Shown here piece by piece: positions 9,016 through 18,700 of a DNA stretch of 64,000 bases. Both the position numbers and the translations under genes were made by a program. The notes beneath the pieces were generated by a model, which saw only the letters and a list, made by a program, of their open reading frames with translations, did not search any database and was not told the DNA's origin. Where the stretch lies: positions 1,240,001 through 1,304,000 of the forward strand of contig NZ_JAJFAY010000001.1 in NCBI RefSeq assembly GCF_021083305.1, written 5' to 3'. How positions within the stretch are numbered: the first letter of the stretch is position 1; each line of letters starts with the position of its first letter. The DNA is from Haladaptatus sp. DYF46 (GTDB lineage: Archaea; Halobacteriota; Halobacteria; Halobacteriales; Haladaptataceae).

Positions 9016-10002
9016 CTACTCTCGGAGCAGATTCGGGTAGTTGGCGATGAGTCCGTCGACGCCCGCCTCCGCCAGTCGGTCGGCCTGATACCACGTATCG
9101 AGGGTGTAGACGTTGACCTCGCGACCCTCGTCGTGAGCGACCTGCACGAGGTCGATGTCCGCGAACTGCGGGTCGTCGAGGTAGTACGGGTCGTTGAAGA
9201 ACGGCGACCCCTGCACCATGTTGTACGGGGGGTTGACCGCCTCGCAGTCGTACTCGCGCACGATGTCGAGGCCGCGTTCAATGGAGTCCCAGAGCAGGTA
9301 GCCGACGGGCATCTCCGGGTCGAGTTCGCGGACGGTTGCGATGGCCGCCTCGTAGAACGAGGAGACGAGGATGTCGTTTTCGTACTCGTCGGCGATGTCG
9401 AGCGCCTTCTCCGTGAACGACCGCCAACGGTCCTTTCCGGCCTCCAGTTCCGAACCGGAGAGGTCCGTCGAGGACTGTGCCGCCGCCGAACCGGGATTTT
9501 TGAACTCGATGTTCACGGCGACATGGTCCGGGATGACTTCGAGCGCTTCCGAGAGGAGCGGTACGGTTTCCCCGCTTCCGAGGACGTTCGCGTTCCGCAC
9601 CGTCTCGCAGTCGTTCTCCCAGACGTATCCGTGCTCGTCGGTAAGGCCGCGGGTTCCGCCGTCGCGCGCGCCGAGTTTCTCGTCGTGGAAGACGACGATT
9701 TCGCCGCCCGCACACGGCATGATGTCGAGTTCTATCATGTCCGCCGTCCGGGAGGCCGCCTCGAACGCCCGGAGGGTGTTCTCCGGATACATCCCCTTGT
9801 ACCCACGATGGGCGACGTATGTGACCCCGTCCTCGTCGTCTCCCCCGTCGTGACCGTGGTCGTCGTCCGCACCCTGACCCTCGTCTGCGTCGTCGGAACA
9901 CTCCTGTGCGGTTCCGACTCCGGCTAACGCGGTGCTCGCGACGGCCGCGCCGGTTCCAACGAACGTTCGCCGATTCAACGTCTGGAGTCGTTCTGACACC
10001 AT
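9016..10002 (-). CDS. Glycerophosphodiester phosphodiesterase, Tat-exported
   Basis: A 328-residue protein. A Tat signal (NRRTFVGTG, residues 10-18) and an Asp/His/Gly-rich linker (about 36-59) precede a GDPD TIM barrel. Catalytic-site elements are visible: HRG at 65-67, PENT at 73-76, an ELD triplet and an FHD motif. The family splits glycerophosphodiesters into glycerol phosphate and an alcohol. Export implies scavenging of lipid headgroups as carbon or phosphate source; the pst operon lies about 4 kb away but is not linked. An AT-rich promoter with TACTATAGTA lies at 10024-10033. Confidence 0.93.
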   Translation of the reverse strand: MVSERLQTLNRRTFVGTGAAVASTALAGVGTAQECSDDADEGQGADDDHGHDGGDDEDGVTYVAHRGYKGMYPENTLRAFEAASRTADMIELDIMPCAGGEIVVFHDEKLGARDGGTRGLTDEHGYVWENDCETVRNANVLGSGETVPLLSEALEVIPDHVAVNIEFKNPGSAAAQSSTDLSGSELEAGKDRWRSFTEKALDIADEYENDILVSSFYEAAIATVRELDPEMPVGYLLWDSIERGLDIVREYDCEAVNPPYNMVQGSPFFNDPYYLDDPQFADIDLVQVAHDEGREVNVYTLDTWYQADRLAEAGVDGLIANYPNLLRE

Positions 10003-10162
10003 ATTTCGACATACTTCGGCCAGTACTATAGTATTTATAATAGGAAGCTAGATTGATTCAAATACCTATATATGGAAAACATCATCCCGATTCGACACTG
10101 AACGGCGTCCGATCTGTCGAAACGGGGAATCGAGTGGCACGGCCGACCCGTCACCATGCCGC

Positions 10163-11218
10163 TCACGCGGTCGTCAGTAGCCGACCACTCCCGACGACCC
10201 GCCGGACCAGTCCGTAGCCGAGGAGCGACGCCACCAGATAGAATGCGACCATCGCGTGCGTGAACGTCGTCGGACTCCCGATAGCGAGTTTCGCGACGGT
10301 GTTTGCGGGCGCTTCGGGGAGCAGGTACGTCCCGCTGAAGACGACGAGCATCGCCATCGAGAACAGGAACTGGGCCTGCTTTCTGTCCCGAAACCGCAGC
10401 GCCAGTATCGCCCCGAGCGCGACGATAGTTACCGAGAAGGCGGTTACGAGGACCACGATTTCGAGTGAGTTAGCGACGCTCGTTCCGTTGAACGAAAGGA
10501 GAATCAACCACGCCGCGGCCTGCACCGGCGCGAGGATGCCCATCGCCAGCAGTTTGCCGTCCACGATATCGATGCCCGTCAGCGGCGTCACCCTGAGGAG
10601 TTCGAGGGTTCCGCGGTCGTACTCCTCCGCGATGGTGTCCACGGCGACGCTCCCGCTGATGAACACGGGCAGAAACATCAGCATCGGGATGAGTACCGTA
10701 TAGGTGAACCCGAAGTACGGGCTCGCACCCTTCTCCGGCGGTGGCGCGACGACGGACCGTTCGAGTCGCGCCGATAATTGCGTCCGCTGGTGACGTTCCA
10801 GTTCGTCGAGCACCTCCTTTATCTGGGTCACGACCAGCGTCGTCTGTATGTTGCCATCCGGGGCGATAGCGGTCACGTCGAGGCGTCCGCTCGCGGTGCG
10901 CTCGACGTGGAGGACCGCTTGCACCTCCCCGGAACGGAAATCATCCATCGCGCCGCGCTGGGTCCGGTACCGAACCCCTTTCCACGCATCGTCGGAGGCG
11001 AGAACCGGAGCGAGTTCGTCGCTCGCGTCGCCCGTCACGCCGAAGGAGACGACGACGTTGTCGGAGGCGGACTCGGGGTCGTACATCGACACCAATCCGA
11101 CCGCGAGGAACGACGAGAACGCCGCGATGAGCAGTTGAATCAGTATCGCCAACACGATGGTCTTCTCGCTCCTGAGCGACGCCAACTCCCGCCGCGCGAC
11201 GGTGAGACGCTTATCCAA
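10163..11218 (-). CDS. ABC-2 type transporter permease
   Basis: A 351-residue membrane protein of the NatB/ABC-2 type. One N-terminal transmembrane helix (about residues 20-45) is followed by a large extracytoplasmic region (about 45-170). The C-terminal half has about five helices and includes EEYDRGTLELLRVTPL, a usual ABC-2 feature. Its start overlaps the upstream permease-protease gene by 8 bp, and the operon's ATPase lies at 13091-13972. It probably exports a molecule or acts in sodium or stress export, as in NatAB; substrate unknown. Confidence 0.88.
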   Translation of the reverse strand: MDKRLTVARRELASLRSEKTIVLAILIQLLIAAFSSFLAVGLVSMYDPESASDNVVVSFGVTGDASDELAPVLASDDAWKGVRYRTQRGAMDDFRSGEVQAVLHVERTASGRLDVTAIAPDGNIQTTLVVTQIKEVLDELERHQRTQLSARLERSVVAPPPEKGASPYFGFTYTVLIPMLMFLPVFISGSVAVDTIAEEYDRGTLELLRVTPLTGIDIVDGKLLAMGILAPVQAAAWLILLSFNGTSVANSLEIVVLVTAFSVTIVALGAILALRFRDRKQAQFLFSMAMLVVFSGTYLLPEAPANTVAKLAIGSPTTFTHAMVAFYLVASLLGYGLVRRVVGSGRLLTTA

Positions 11219-13094
11219 GGGCGTTCACCACCGTTAGGTTGTAGGCGGCGTGAACTAACGTCGTGACGACCAGCGTCCAGACGTACCAGGTTCGGTCCTT
11301 GCCGGCACCGTAGGCCGTGATGGTCGCCGTAACCGAGTGAAGCGCGAGCGGCGCGAACAGCAGCCCCAACAGGACGAGCGGCGACGCGTCCACGCCGAGG
11401 CCGGTGGCGGCACCGAACGCCGCCCGCCCGAGTTCGAGGTTCGGAAGTCCGACCAACTGGGCGATGGCGGTCAGTTTCTCGCCCGCGAAGAAGCCGAACC
11501 CGGAGAGCAGACCGAGGGTACCAACCGTCCGAAGCGAGCGGTCGAACCGCTCGTGGGCGAATCCGGCGTAGACGTGGACGCTCTTTGCGACTTCCTCGAT
11601 AAACGCGATGGCGAGGAGCAACACCGGAATCGAGAGTTCCACGGGAAGCGCAAAGAGGAGGGCCACGGCGAGGAGTTCCGCGACGAAGACGAACGGAATC
11701 GAGAACGCGCTGACCTTCGCGACGCTCCACTTTCCGCGTAGTTGGCCGTCGAGGGCGTCGAGCGCCTTCAGCGTCACCGGGCGTTGGGTGAACATGTCCT
11801 CCTCGCGGTAGACGCCGGCGCCGAGCGCGAACAACGCGCCCGCGGTGAGGTACAGCGGAAGCGTCGAGAAGGCGTACTGACCGAGCGCGACCGGTTCGCC
11901 CTGCAACACGCGGACCACCAGCGACAGGGGCGAGATGGCCGCAATCGGATGCACGTCGGTGAACACGGACGGCACGAAGGCGTAGGAGGTGAGGAAGACG
12001 CTGAGCGACACCGTGACGAACGTGAGTTCCTTGAACGAGCGGGCGAACATCGCGCCGACGAACGCGCTGGCGAGGAACAACAGCGCGATGGGAATCACCG
12101 CCGAGACGGCCGTCACCACCGCGCTCGCGATGGCCAGCGGTTCGGTGCCGACGTGCGGCGTAAACCGGACGATTCCGACCGCCGTCACCGTGGCGATGGC
12201 GACCATGCCGACGAGATACGGCAGGGTCTTTCCGACGATGATGTCGCCGCGGGACACCGGCGAGACGAGGAGCAACTCGCCGCGGTCGTTGATGCGCTCC
12301 TCGATGACGCTGCTTGCGTAGGCCTGAATCACGAAGTTCATCGGCAGGATGAACGCGAACGCGAGGATCAGCGACTCGAACGGAAACGGCGGCGAGATGT
12401 CCGAGGGCGTCCCCCGTCGCTCGTTATCGACGAAGATGGACGACCCGGAACCGACCGACGGGGCCGCGGCCGAACCGCTGGAACCGCCTCCCCCGGCATC
12501 GCCGCCGCCCGTTCCGCTCCCGCCGCCGAGGCGCATCTCTCCCGCCGTCGTGGTTCGGGTGGCGACTTCCCCGCCCGAATCCGTTCCCCTACCAATTCCC
12601 GACCCGGCGAAGCCGCCGGTGTCGTTTTGTGCCACGTAGCGGAGCGTGACGTTCACCGGGAACGCGGCGGCGCTGTCCGGTTCCTCGGCCATCCGCCGGT
12701 CGTTGTACCGTTCGACCGTCGTCCGCAGTTCCGCGAGCGCCGCTTTGCCCTTGGGAGAGTCCTTGTAGCGCATCGTGTTCGCGGGACACCCCGAAATTCC
12801 GCGGGTCGGGCAAATGAACAGGTCGAACGCGCCGGAATCGTAGTTCGCCGCGGTCGGTTCGACGGCCACGAACGTCCCGTCGAAAGCGACCGGGCCGTAG
12901 TACCGGCTATCCTCGCTGACGCCGACGCGGTAGATGCCGCCGTCAACGGTGTTGCCCCGACTGGCGACCATGGGCGTCAGCACGCCGACGAAGAGGAGTA
13001 CGACGACGACGAGAACCAGCGTCCGGCGGTCGAACTGCCCAGCGTTCTTGCTCACCTCCCAGCGTGCGATTCGAAGCGTCTTGCGGCGTTTCAC
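11211..13094 (-). CDS. ABC-2 permease fused to a PrsW-like intramembrane protease
   Basis: A 627-residue protein. Residues about 1-410 are an ABC-2 permease (one N-terminal helix, a large external region, about five helices, and VIEERINDRGELLLVSPVSR). A Gly/Ser-rich linker (about 185-225) interrupts the external region. Residues about 430-627 form a separate multi-helix domain with EEVAK near 499, FFAGEK near 534, a His near 585 and VHAAYN near 614. These match the PrsW glutamic intramembrane protease motifs in order. The overlap with the ATPase gene (4 bp) and the other permease (8 bp) supports one complex. The substrate and proteolytic activity are unproven. Confidence 0.85.
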   Translation of the reverse strand: MKRRKTLRIARWEVSKNAGQFDRRTLVLVVVVLLFVGVLTPMVASRGNTVDGGIYRVGVSEDSRYYGPVAFDGTFVAVEPTAANYDSGAFDLFICPTRGISGCPANTMRYKDSPKGKAALAELRTTVERYNDRRMAEEPDSAAAFPVNVTLRYVAQNDTGGFAGSGIGRGTDSGGEVATRTTTAGEMRLGGGSGTGGGDAGGGGSSGSAAAPSVGSGSSIFVDNERRGTPSDISPPFPFESLILAFAFILPMNFVIQAYASSVIEERINDRGELLLVSPVSRGDIIVGKTLPYLVGMVAIATVTAVGIVRFTPHVGTEPLAIASAVVTAVSAVIPIALLFLASAFVGAMFARSFKELTFVTVSLSVFLTSYAFVPSVFTDVHPIAAISPLSLVVRVLQGEPVALGQYAFSTLPLYLTAGALFALGAGVYREEDMFTQRPVTLKALDALDGQLRGKWSVAKVSAFSIPFVFVAELLAVALLFALPVELSIPVLLLAIAFIEEVAKSVHVYAGFAHERFDRSLRTVGTLGLLSGFGFFAGEKLTAIAQLVGLPNLELGRAAFGAATGLGVDASPLVLLGLLFAPLALHSVTATITAYGAGKDRTWYVWTLVVTTLVHAAYNLTVVNALG

Positions 13095-13972
13095 GGACGG
13101 CCCTCCACGTCCGGCGCGTCGGTCGCCAAATCGAGAAATATGTCCTCCAAACTGGGCGTGTGCGTCTCGATGTCCACGACGCTCCCGCCGGACGCTTCGA
13201 CGAGTTCGCGCGTTTCGGCCACGGCGTCCATGCTCCCCACGACGCGACGATAGGTTCCGTTCTCCCGAACTGCATCCGCGACCTCGACCGTCGTGGAGAC
13301 GTGGTACTCGGTTCGTCCGTACTCTTCGCGGAGGTCCTCGACGCTCCCACCCGCGACGATTCGACCGTTGTTCATCACGACGATTCGGTCACAGATGCTC
13401 TCGACGTGAAACAGGTTGTGCGCGCTGAACACGACCGTCTTCCCCGAATCGCTCAACTCCCGCGTGAACTCGATTATGTAGTTCGTCGTGAGCGGGTCCA
13501 ACCCGCTCGCCGGTTCGTCGTAAATCAACACGTCCGGGTCGTTGACCAACGAACGAGCGATGGCGACCTTCCGCCGCATTCCCTTGGACATATCTCCCAA
13601 CCGTCGCGCGCGATGGTCGAGTTCAAGGCGGTCCAGCGTCTGATGAATCCGCTCGGTGGCGGTCGGTACGTCGTAGAGGTCGGCGAAGAAGGACAGATAC
13701 GATAGCGGCGTCATGTCCTCGTACAGCGGCGATTCCTCGGGGAGAAAACCCAACCGAGTCCGCATCTCGGGGTCCTGTGCGTCGTAGCCCGCGACCCGTG
13801 CGCTCCCGGCGGTCGGTTCGATGAGTCCCGACAGCATCTTCAGGGTGGTCGTCTTTCCCGCCCCGTTCGGACCGATGATGCCGAACACCTCCCCATCGGA
13901 GACGGAAAAGCTACTTCCCTCGACGGCCGTGAAGCCGCCGTATTCTTTCCGAAGGTATTCCACTTCGATCAT
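13091..13972 (-). CDS. ABC transporter ATP-binding protein (NatA type)
   Basis: A 293-residue cytoplasmic ATPase, first gene of the three-gene export operon that continues at 11211 and 10163. It carries Walker A GPNGAGKTT near residues 34-42, a Q-loop region GFLPEE, the degenerate signature MSKGMRRK, and Walker B ending YDEP. This is the usual composition of the NatA/CcmA subfamily paired with ABC-2 permeases. The start ATG is followed by IEVEYLRKEYG. A short gap separates it from phoU. Confidence 0.95.
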   Translation of the reverse strand: MIEVEYLRKEYGGFTAVEGSSFSVSDGEVFGIIGPNGAGKTTTLKMLSGLIEPTAGSARVAGYDAQDPEMRTRLGFLPEESPLYEDMTPLSYLSFFADLYDVPTATERIHQTLDRLELDHRARRLGDMSKGMRRKVAIARSLVNDPDVLIYDEPASGLDPLTTNYIIEFTRELSDSGKTVVFSAHNLFHVESICDRIVVMNNGRIVAGGSVEDLREEYGRTEYHVSTTVEVADAVRENGTYRRVVGSMDAVAETRELVEASGGSVVDIETHTPSLEDIFLDLATDAPDVEGRP

Positions 13973-14075
13973 AGATATGTACTATTCTCGATACTGAGGC
14001 TACTTGAGCGTGTGGTAGTGTGAACGGAAATCCCTCGAAAAGCGAGAGCGGAAGTCGTTCGGAAGAGAAGCGTCC

Positions 14076-15092
14076 CTATGCGCGGAGCGACGCCTGCACC
14101 GCTCGCTCGGCGATTTCCGTTACGCTCGTCGCGGATCGTTCGAGGCCGACGAGCGCAACCGTCCAGACGTGCGCGTGCCCGTCCTCCCGGTTCGCTCGCC
14201 GGTGGAGGTCGGTGACGTCTTCGACGAGCCTTCGGGCGTCCCGAACCGTCTCGTACGGCGGGCGCGACGCCGTCAGAACGGCATCGACCGCCGCTTCCGT
14301 GAGCGTTCGCGACCGGCGTGCGCAGTCCTCGAACTCGTCCGACCACGGGGTCGTCTCCACGTTCCCCCGACCGTGGAGCAGGTCGGCCACCCGCTGGAAC
14401 CGTTCGGTAACAGTAAGCAGGTGCCCGGCAGTCGTATACCGGTCGAACACCGCCCGTCGAGAGCGGCCGAGACGGTCGAGTTCCTCGACATCGGCGAGTG
14501 CACGCCGAAACCGGCCGTCGATGACTTCGAACCGCCGCGCCGCGTCGTCGCACCGTCCGTCGATTCGTTCGAGGTCGTCGAAGGAGCCATCGACGAGAAC
14601 ACGAACGACGGTTCGCTGCATCGAGAGCGCGGCGTACTGCAGTTGGAGGACGGTCCGTTCCAGCGAGATGGCCGTCGTGTCGATGACCGTCCTGAAGTGG
14701 ATTTCCGACCCCGACTCGCGCTCGATTTCTAGCCCGGTCTTGCTCGACGCCGCGTTGGCCACCGTGCGACGCTGTTTCGGACTGACGCCGTTTTCGGCGC
14801 GGAGGGCGAACTCCTTACAGCCAATCGCGTACAGGGCGTCCACCACCTGTCGAACTTCCGCGGCTGATAACGCCGCGATATCGACCCGCGGTTCGTCGGA
14901 AGCACCCTGCCCTCTGGCGGACGTCCGCTCGGATTTGATGACCAGTTCACCGCCGTGTGCGGGATAGAACGAGAGTTCCATCCCCGCATCGATACCGTGT
15001 TCGTCGATCCACTTTTTGGGCAGGGAAATGGTGTACGAAGAGCTACCGGTCGCCTGTACCGTCCGCGTGTTGTTCGCCAGTTCCATCGTCAT
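14076..15092 (-). CDS. phoU: Phosphate uptake regulator, AbrB-type domain plus PhoU domains
   Basis: A 338-residue protein, last gene of the pst operon and overlapping pstB by 4 bp. Residues about 1-50 form an AbrB/SpoVT-like swapped-hairpin domain ([16 protein letters not shown]), a DNA-binding fold. The rest is helical and PhoU-like, with repeated Arg- and Asp-rich helices. PhoU proteins modulate Pst transport and signalling; the attached AbrB domain suggests this one also binds DNA, perhaps at the dyad upstream of pstS (inference). Confidence 0.9.
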   Translation of the reverse strand: MTMELANNTRTVQATGSSSYTISLPKKWIDEHGIDAGMELSFYPAHGGELVIKSERTSARGQGASDEPRVDIAALSAAEVRQVVDALYAIGCKEFALRAENGVSPKQRRTVANAASSKTGLEIERESGSEIHFRTVIDTTAISLERTVLQLQYAALSMQRTVVRVLVDGSFDDLERIDGRCDDAARRFEVIDGRFRRALADVEELDRLGRSRRAVFDRYTTAGHLLTVTERFQRVADLLHGRGNVETTPWSDEFEDCARRSRTLTEAAVDAVLTASRPPYETVRDARRLVEDVTDLHRRANREDGHAHVWTVALVGLERSATSVTEIAERAVQASLRA

Positions 15093-15985
15093 CCGAACTT
15101 GCCCGTGATGTACTCTTCGACGCGTTGGCTATCCGGGTCCTCGAAGATCTTCTCCGTCCTATCGTACTCGACGAGTTCGCCGCCGGTGAGGAACACGGCG
15201 GTCTGGTCGCTGATGCGCGCCGCCTGCTGCATGTTGTGCGTGACCACGACGACGGTGTACTCGTCGGCCAGCGACTCGATGAGTTCCTCGATTTTCGCGG
15301 TGGCGATGGGGTCGAGTGCGCTCGCCGGTTCGTCCATCAGGATGACCTCCGGATTCACCGCGAGACAGCGCGCGATACAGAGGCGTTGTTGCTGACCGCC
15401 CGAGAGACCGAGCGCGTTGTCGCCCAATCGGTCACTGACCTCGTCCCACAGCGCGGCGTCCCGAAGCGACCGCTCGACGAGGTCCGATTCGGCCTCCCTG
15501 TCGTCGTCGTCGAGCAGTCTCGCGAGCAACCCCGTCCGGATGTCGCCGTGCTTGCGCGGCCCGTAGGAGATGTTGTCCCGGATGGACTTCGGGAACGGGT
15601 TCGGGCTTTGGAACACCATGCCGACGCGCTTACGCAGTTCCACGAGGTTCACGCCGTCCTGATAGATCTCCTCGCCGTCGAGCGTCACCGAGCCGTCGAT
15701 GGCTGCAGCGTCGATGCGGTCGTTCATTCGGTTGAGACACCGAAGAAACGTCGATTTCCCGCAACCTGACGGACCGATGAGCGCCGTTACACTCTTTTCG
15801 GGAATGTCCATCGAGACGCCCTTTAGCGCGTGGTCGTTGCCGTAGTAGACGTCGAGGTCCGAGACGGCGAGTTTCGTCTCGTCATCGAACTCGTAATTCG
15901 TCCACTCCGTTAGAACCCGCTCTTCGGTCTCGCCGGTGGTGGTCGTGGTCTGTTCGCCGTTCTGGTTCAACGCGATATTACTCAT
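15089..15985 (-). CDS. pstB: Phosphate ABC transporter ATP-binding protein PstB
   Basis: A 298-residue ATPase energising phosphate import. The first about 45 residues are an extra N-terminal tail absent from bacterial PstB. Then come Walker [10 protein letters not shown], the PstB-typical [24 protein letters not shown], signature LSGGQQQR and Walker [11 protein letters not shown]. It ends YITGKFG, the standard PstB C-terminus. It overlaps pstA by 8 bp and phoU by 4 bp. Confidence 0.98.
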   Translation of the reverse strand: MSNIALNQNGEQTTTTTGETEERVLTEWTNYEFDDETKLAVSDLDVYYGNDHALKGVSMDIPEKSVTALIGPSGCGKSTFLRCLNRMNDRIDAAAIDGSVTLDGEEIYQDGVNLVELRKRVGMVFQSPNPFPKSIRDNISYGPRKHGDIRTGLLARLLDDDDREAESDLVERSLRDAALWDEVSDRLGDNALGLSGGQQQRLCIARCLAVNPEVILMDEPASALDPIATAKIEELIESLADEYTVVVVTHNMQQAARISDQTAVFLTGGELVEYDRTEKIFEDPDSQRVEEYITGKFG

Positions 15986-17555
15986 GGTGTAGTTTCCTCC
16001 TGAAGTAGAGCCGACTGACGATGCCGATAGCGTACAGTCCGAGGACGACGACCAATAAGACGAGCGCCGTCCCCCAGCCGAAGGCTTGGGCCGTGAACGC
16101 TTCGCCCGGCGGCAGCCCGGACGTTATCGACGTGTAGAGCTGGTATGGAAGTGCACTCCCCGCTTTCAGCAGTTCCGGATTCGTCACGAACGGCGGGGAG
16201 GACGTGAACTCGAACGACCCTAGCACGTTCGGATTCGAATTCGGGTACGGTGGGCCGCCGTACACCAAAATCAGCGGTGCAGTCTCGCCAGCGATACGAC
16301 CGACACCGAGGATGATGCCGGTGATGACGCCGGGCATCGCCGATGGAAGGACGACGCTACGAATCGTCTGCCACTTCGAGACGCCGAGCGCGACGCTCGC
16401 TTCCCGGTACTCGGTGGGAACCGCTTTGATGGACTCACGGCTCGTGATGACCACGAGCGGGAGGAGCATGAACCCGAGGACGACCATTCCGGCGAGCAGC
16501 GACCGCCGACCGTTACTGATCCGCGGCATGATGAACGCGATGCCGAACAACCCGAAGACGATGCTTGGCGTACTCCAGAGGCCGTTCGTCGCGACTTCGA
16601 CGAGTTGGGTGAACCGTCCGCGGTCGGCGTACTCGGTGATGAACACCGCCGCGCCGACGCCGAGCGGAACCGCGAACGCGATGGCTCCCGCGACGAGCCA
16701 AAGCGTTCCCACGACGGCGGGGAAGACTCCCGGTACCTCGACGAAGAGACTCTTGGTGACGTTCGTCAGGAATGGCAGCGAGACGATCCCCTTTCCGCCG
16801 AGTTTCGCCCCGGTCAGGACGGTGTCAACCCCGTTGACGACGATGAACCCGACCAACAAGAGGAGGGTTGCGAGCATCCCGGCGATGCTCATCAACACGA
16901 GGAGGTACGCGCCGTTCTGACGTCCCCGAGCGCCGAATCCCGCGCGTGCCTTCGCGGCGCTCCACGACCCGACGAGGGACGCCGAGACGACAAGCGTCGG
17001 CACGACGACCGGCCCGATAAACGTCATGGAGAGGTCGCTCGGCGACCACGTCCACGTCGTATCGATGACGCCGGTAACCACGACTCCGCTGACGAACAGC
17101 AGGAACGAACCCGCCGGGAGCGTCGAACCGACGTCCTCCCGCGGAAGGACCGCGATTACCGTGGCAATCACGCCGAGGAGGACGGCAGCGGCGAGCCAGC
17201 CGGTGGTCCCTAAACCGACCGTCTGGGACGCTATCAACCCGCCGATGACGAAGCCAGCGAGGCCAAACAACACGCCGACGAGCAAGCCAGCGGTCGTCGA
17301 TGGCTCCGCCGCGAACACACCGTATCGGGACCCGAGACCGAGTGCGATGACGCCGAGCCCCATCACACCCAACAACGCGCCCAGTGCCGTGAACAGCGAG
17401 ACGCCGAGGACGCTCGCCGTCTCGTCGAGCCACTGAAACAGCGTCAACCAACTCGCCACGAACGCCACCAGTCCGACGCCGATGACGCCTGCGGCGAGGT
17501 AATCGACCGTCGTCGATTCGTCCACGACGAGTGCGGTTCGTTCGACGGAACTCAT
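15978..17555 (-). CDS. pstA: Phosphate ABC transporter permease PstA
   Basis: A 525-residue membrane permease. The C-terminal about 290 residues are a regular PstA domain, with [16 protein letters not shown] as the permease loop and TSITSGLPP near the end. The N-terminal about 220 residues add several more hydrophobic helices, so the protein is much longer than bacterial PstA (about 290). Such long PstA proteins are familiar in haloarchaea. It overlaps pstC by 4 bp and pstB by 8 bp. Confidence 0.95.
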   Translation of the reverse strand: MSSVERTALVVDESTTVDYLAAGVIGVGLVAFVASWLTLFQWLDETASVLGVSLFTALGALLGVMGLGVIALGLGSRYGVFAAEPSTTAGLLVGVLFGLAGFVIGGLIASQTVGLGTTGWLAAAVLLGVIATVIAVLPREDVGSTLPAGSFLLFVSGVVVTGVIDTTWTWSPSDLSMTFIGPVVVPTLVVSASLVGSWSAAKARAGFGARGRQNGAYLLVLMSIAGMLATLLLLVGFIVVNGVDTVLTGAKLGGKGIVSLPFLTNVTKSLFVEVPGVFPAVVGTLWLVAGAIAFAVPLGVGAAVFITEYADRGRFTQLVEVATNGLWSTPSIVFGLFGIAFIMPRISNGRRSLLAGMVVLGFMLLPLVVITSRESIKAVPTEYREASVALGVSKWQTIRSVVLPSAMPGVITGIILGVGRIAGETAPLILVYGGPPYPNSNPNVLGSFEFTSSPPFVTNPELLKAGSALPYQLYTSITSGLPPGEAFTAQAFGWGTALVLLVVVLGLYAIGIVSRLYFRRKLHHE

Positions 17556-18625
17556 CGTTTCCCTCCGAGTTTCTCCTGCATCCGCGTCTCGATGTACATC
17601 GACCCGACGCTCAACACGAGAACGGTCAGGAAGAGGACGACGCCGGCCGCGAACAGCGAACTCAGCGCCAGCCCGTGCGAAGAGTTCGCGTTGAACGCGA
17701 TGAGCGTCGTCAGCGTCTCTCCTTTGCGTCCGAACACGTCGAAGATCGGATCAGGGAAGCCGACGTTGTGCGTTATCATCACGGTCGCCGCCATCGTCTC
17801 ACCCATCGCTCGGCCTACGCCGAGCAATACTGCGGCGGAGACGCCGGAGAACGCCGCCGGAATGGTGACGCTCTTCATCGTCTGCCAGTCGGTCGAACCC
17901 ATGGCTAACGACCCGCTCTTCATAGACTCCGGCACCGTCGATAGGGCGTCCTCGGCGACCGTCACGATGGTCGGCAGCGCCATGATGCCGATGATCAATC
18001 CAACCGTGAACAGGCTCCCGAACGTCGGCGTGTTCAACTCCTTGTAGAAGTAGTCGTTGATGATGACGAACCCGATGAACCCGTACGTGATCGAGGGAAT
18101 CCCGGCCAGCATCTCGACGCCCGGTTTGATGACTTCGCGGACCGTCGGCGGGGCGATCTCCGAGAGGAACAACGCACCGGCGACGCCGAGTGGGGCGGCG
18201 ACCGCAGTGGCGATTACCGTCGTCACCAGCGTGCCGAATATCATCGGCGACAAGTAGTACAGACCGTCGCCTGCGGGCCAAAACGATCCACTCGTGTCCG
18301 TTCGGTATATCATCGCGACGCCGGTCTTCCGCAGTGCGGGCCACGCTTCGAGGAAGATGAATGTGATGATGAGGCCGAGGATGGTGACGGTCAGTATCGT
18401 TGCGAGGAACGTCAGTCCCATCGCGGTCTCCGATTGGTGGGAGTACCAACCGACGCCGGAGAGGACGACGAACAGCGCGACCGGTGCGACCGTCCACTGA
18501 GAACTGTTCAAAAACAGGCCGAACGCGGCGAGTAACGTGAGCGCGCCGAATCCCCACAACAACAGCGCTCCGTCGTCGTGCTGTGACCAATAGTTAGTTA
18601 TCCGTGTTGATAGTGCGTCTGCCAT
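17552..18625 (-). CDS. pstC: Phosphate ABC transporter permease PstC
   Basis: A 357-residue membrane permease with about eight hydrophobic segments. PstC features include GTLVTTVIATAVAAPLGVAGAL, a GIPSITYGFIGF string and the loop GVGRAMGETMAATVMITHN. ATG 18625 (MADALST) is preferred over an upstream start at 18670, because it leaves the usual short cytoplasmic N-terminus. Only 70 bp separate it from pstS, and that gap holds a stable hairpin. Confidence 0.97.
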   Translation of the reverse strand: MADALSTRITNYWSQHDDGALLLWGFGALTLLAAFGLFLNSSQWTVAPVALFVVLSGVGWYSHQSETAMGLTFLATILTVTILGLIITFIFLEAWPALRKTGVAMIYRTDTSGSFWPAGDGLYYLSPMIFGTLVTTVIATAVAAPLGVAGALFLSEIAPPTVREVIKPGVEMLAGIPSITYGFIGFVIINDYFYKELNTPTFGSLFTVGLIIGIMALPTIVTVAEDALSTVPESMKSGSLAMGSTDWQTMKSVTIPAAFSGVSAAVLLGVGRAMGETMAATVMITHNVGFPDPIFDVFGRKGETLTTLIAFNANSSHGLALSSLFAAGVVLFLTVLVLSVGSMYIETRMQEKLGGKR

Positions 18626-18677
18626 ACTGAATACTGTGTTCGAATAGTCATCCGTTCGTGCGACTCGCATCCGGTGG

Positions 18678-18700
18678 ACTGACCGCCGTCGGCGGTCAGT
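18678..18700 (-). terminator. Hairpin at the end of pstS (attenuator or RNA-processing site)
   Basis: Perfect 10-bp arms (ACTGACCGCC and GGCGGTCAGT) surround a 3-bp loop and overlap the pstS stop codon at 18696-18698. No U-tract follows. Hairpins between binding-protein and permease genes often stabilise the upstream message or reduce readthrough, raising the amount of PstS over PstCAB. Confidence 0.55.

Noticed and set aside
10024-10033. TACTATAGTA palindrome before the glycerophosphodiesterase gene
   Set aside because: Too short to separate from a plain TATA-like promoter region.
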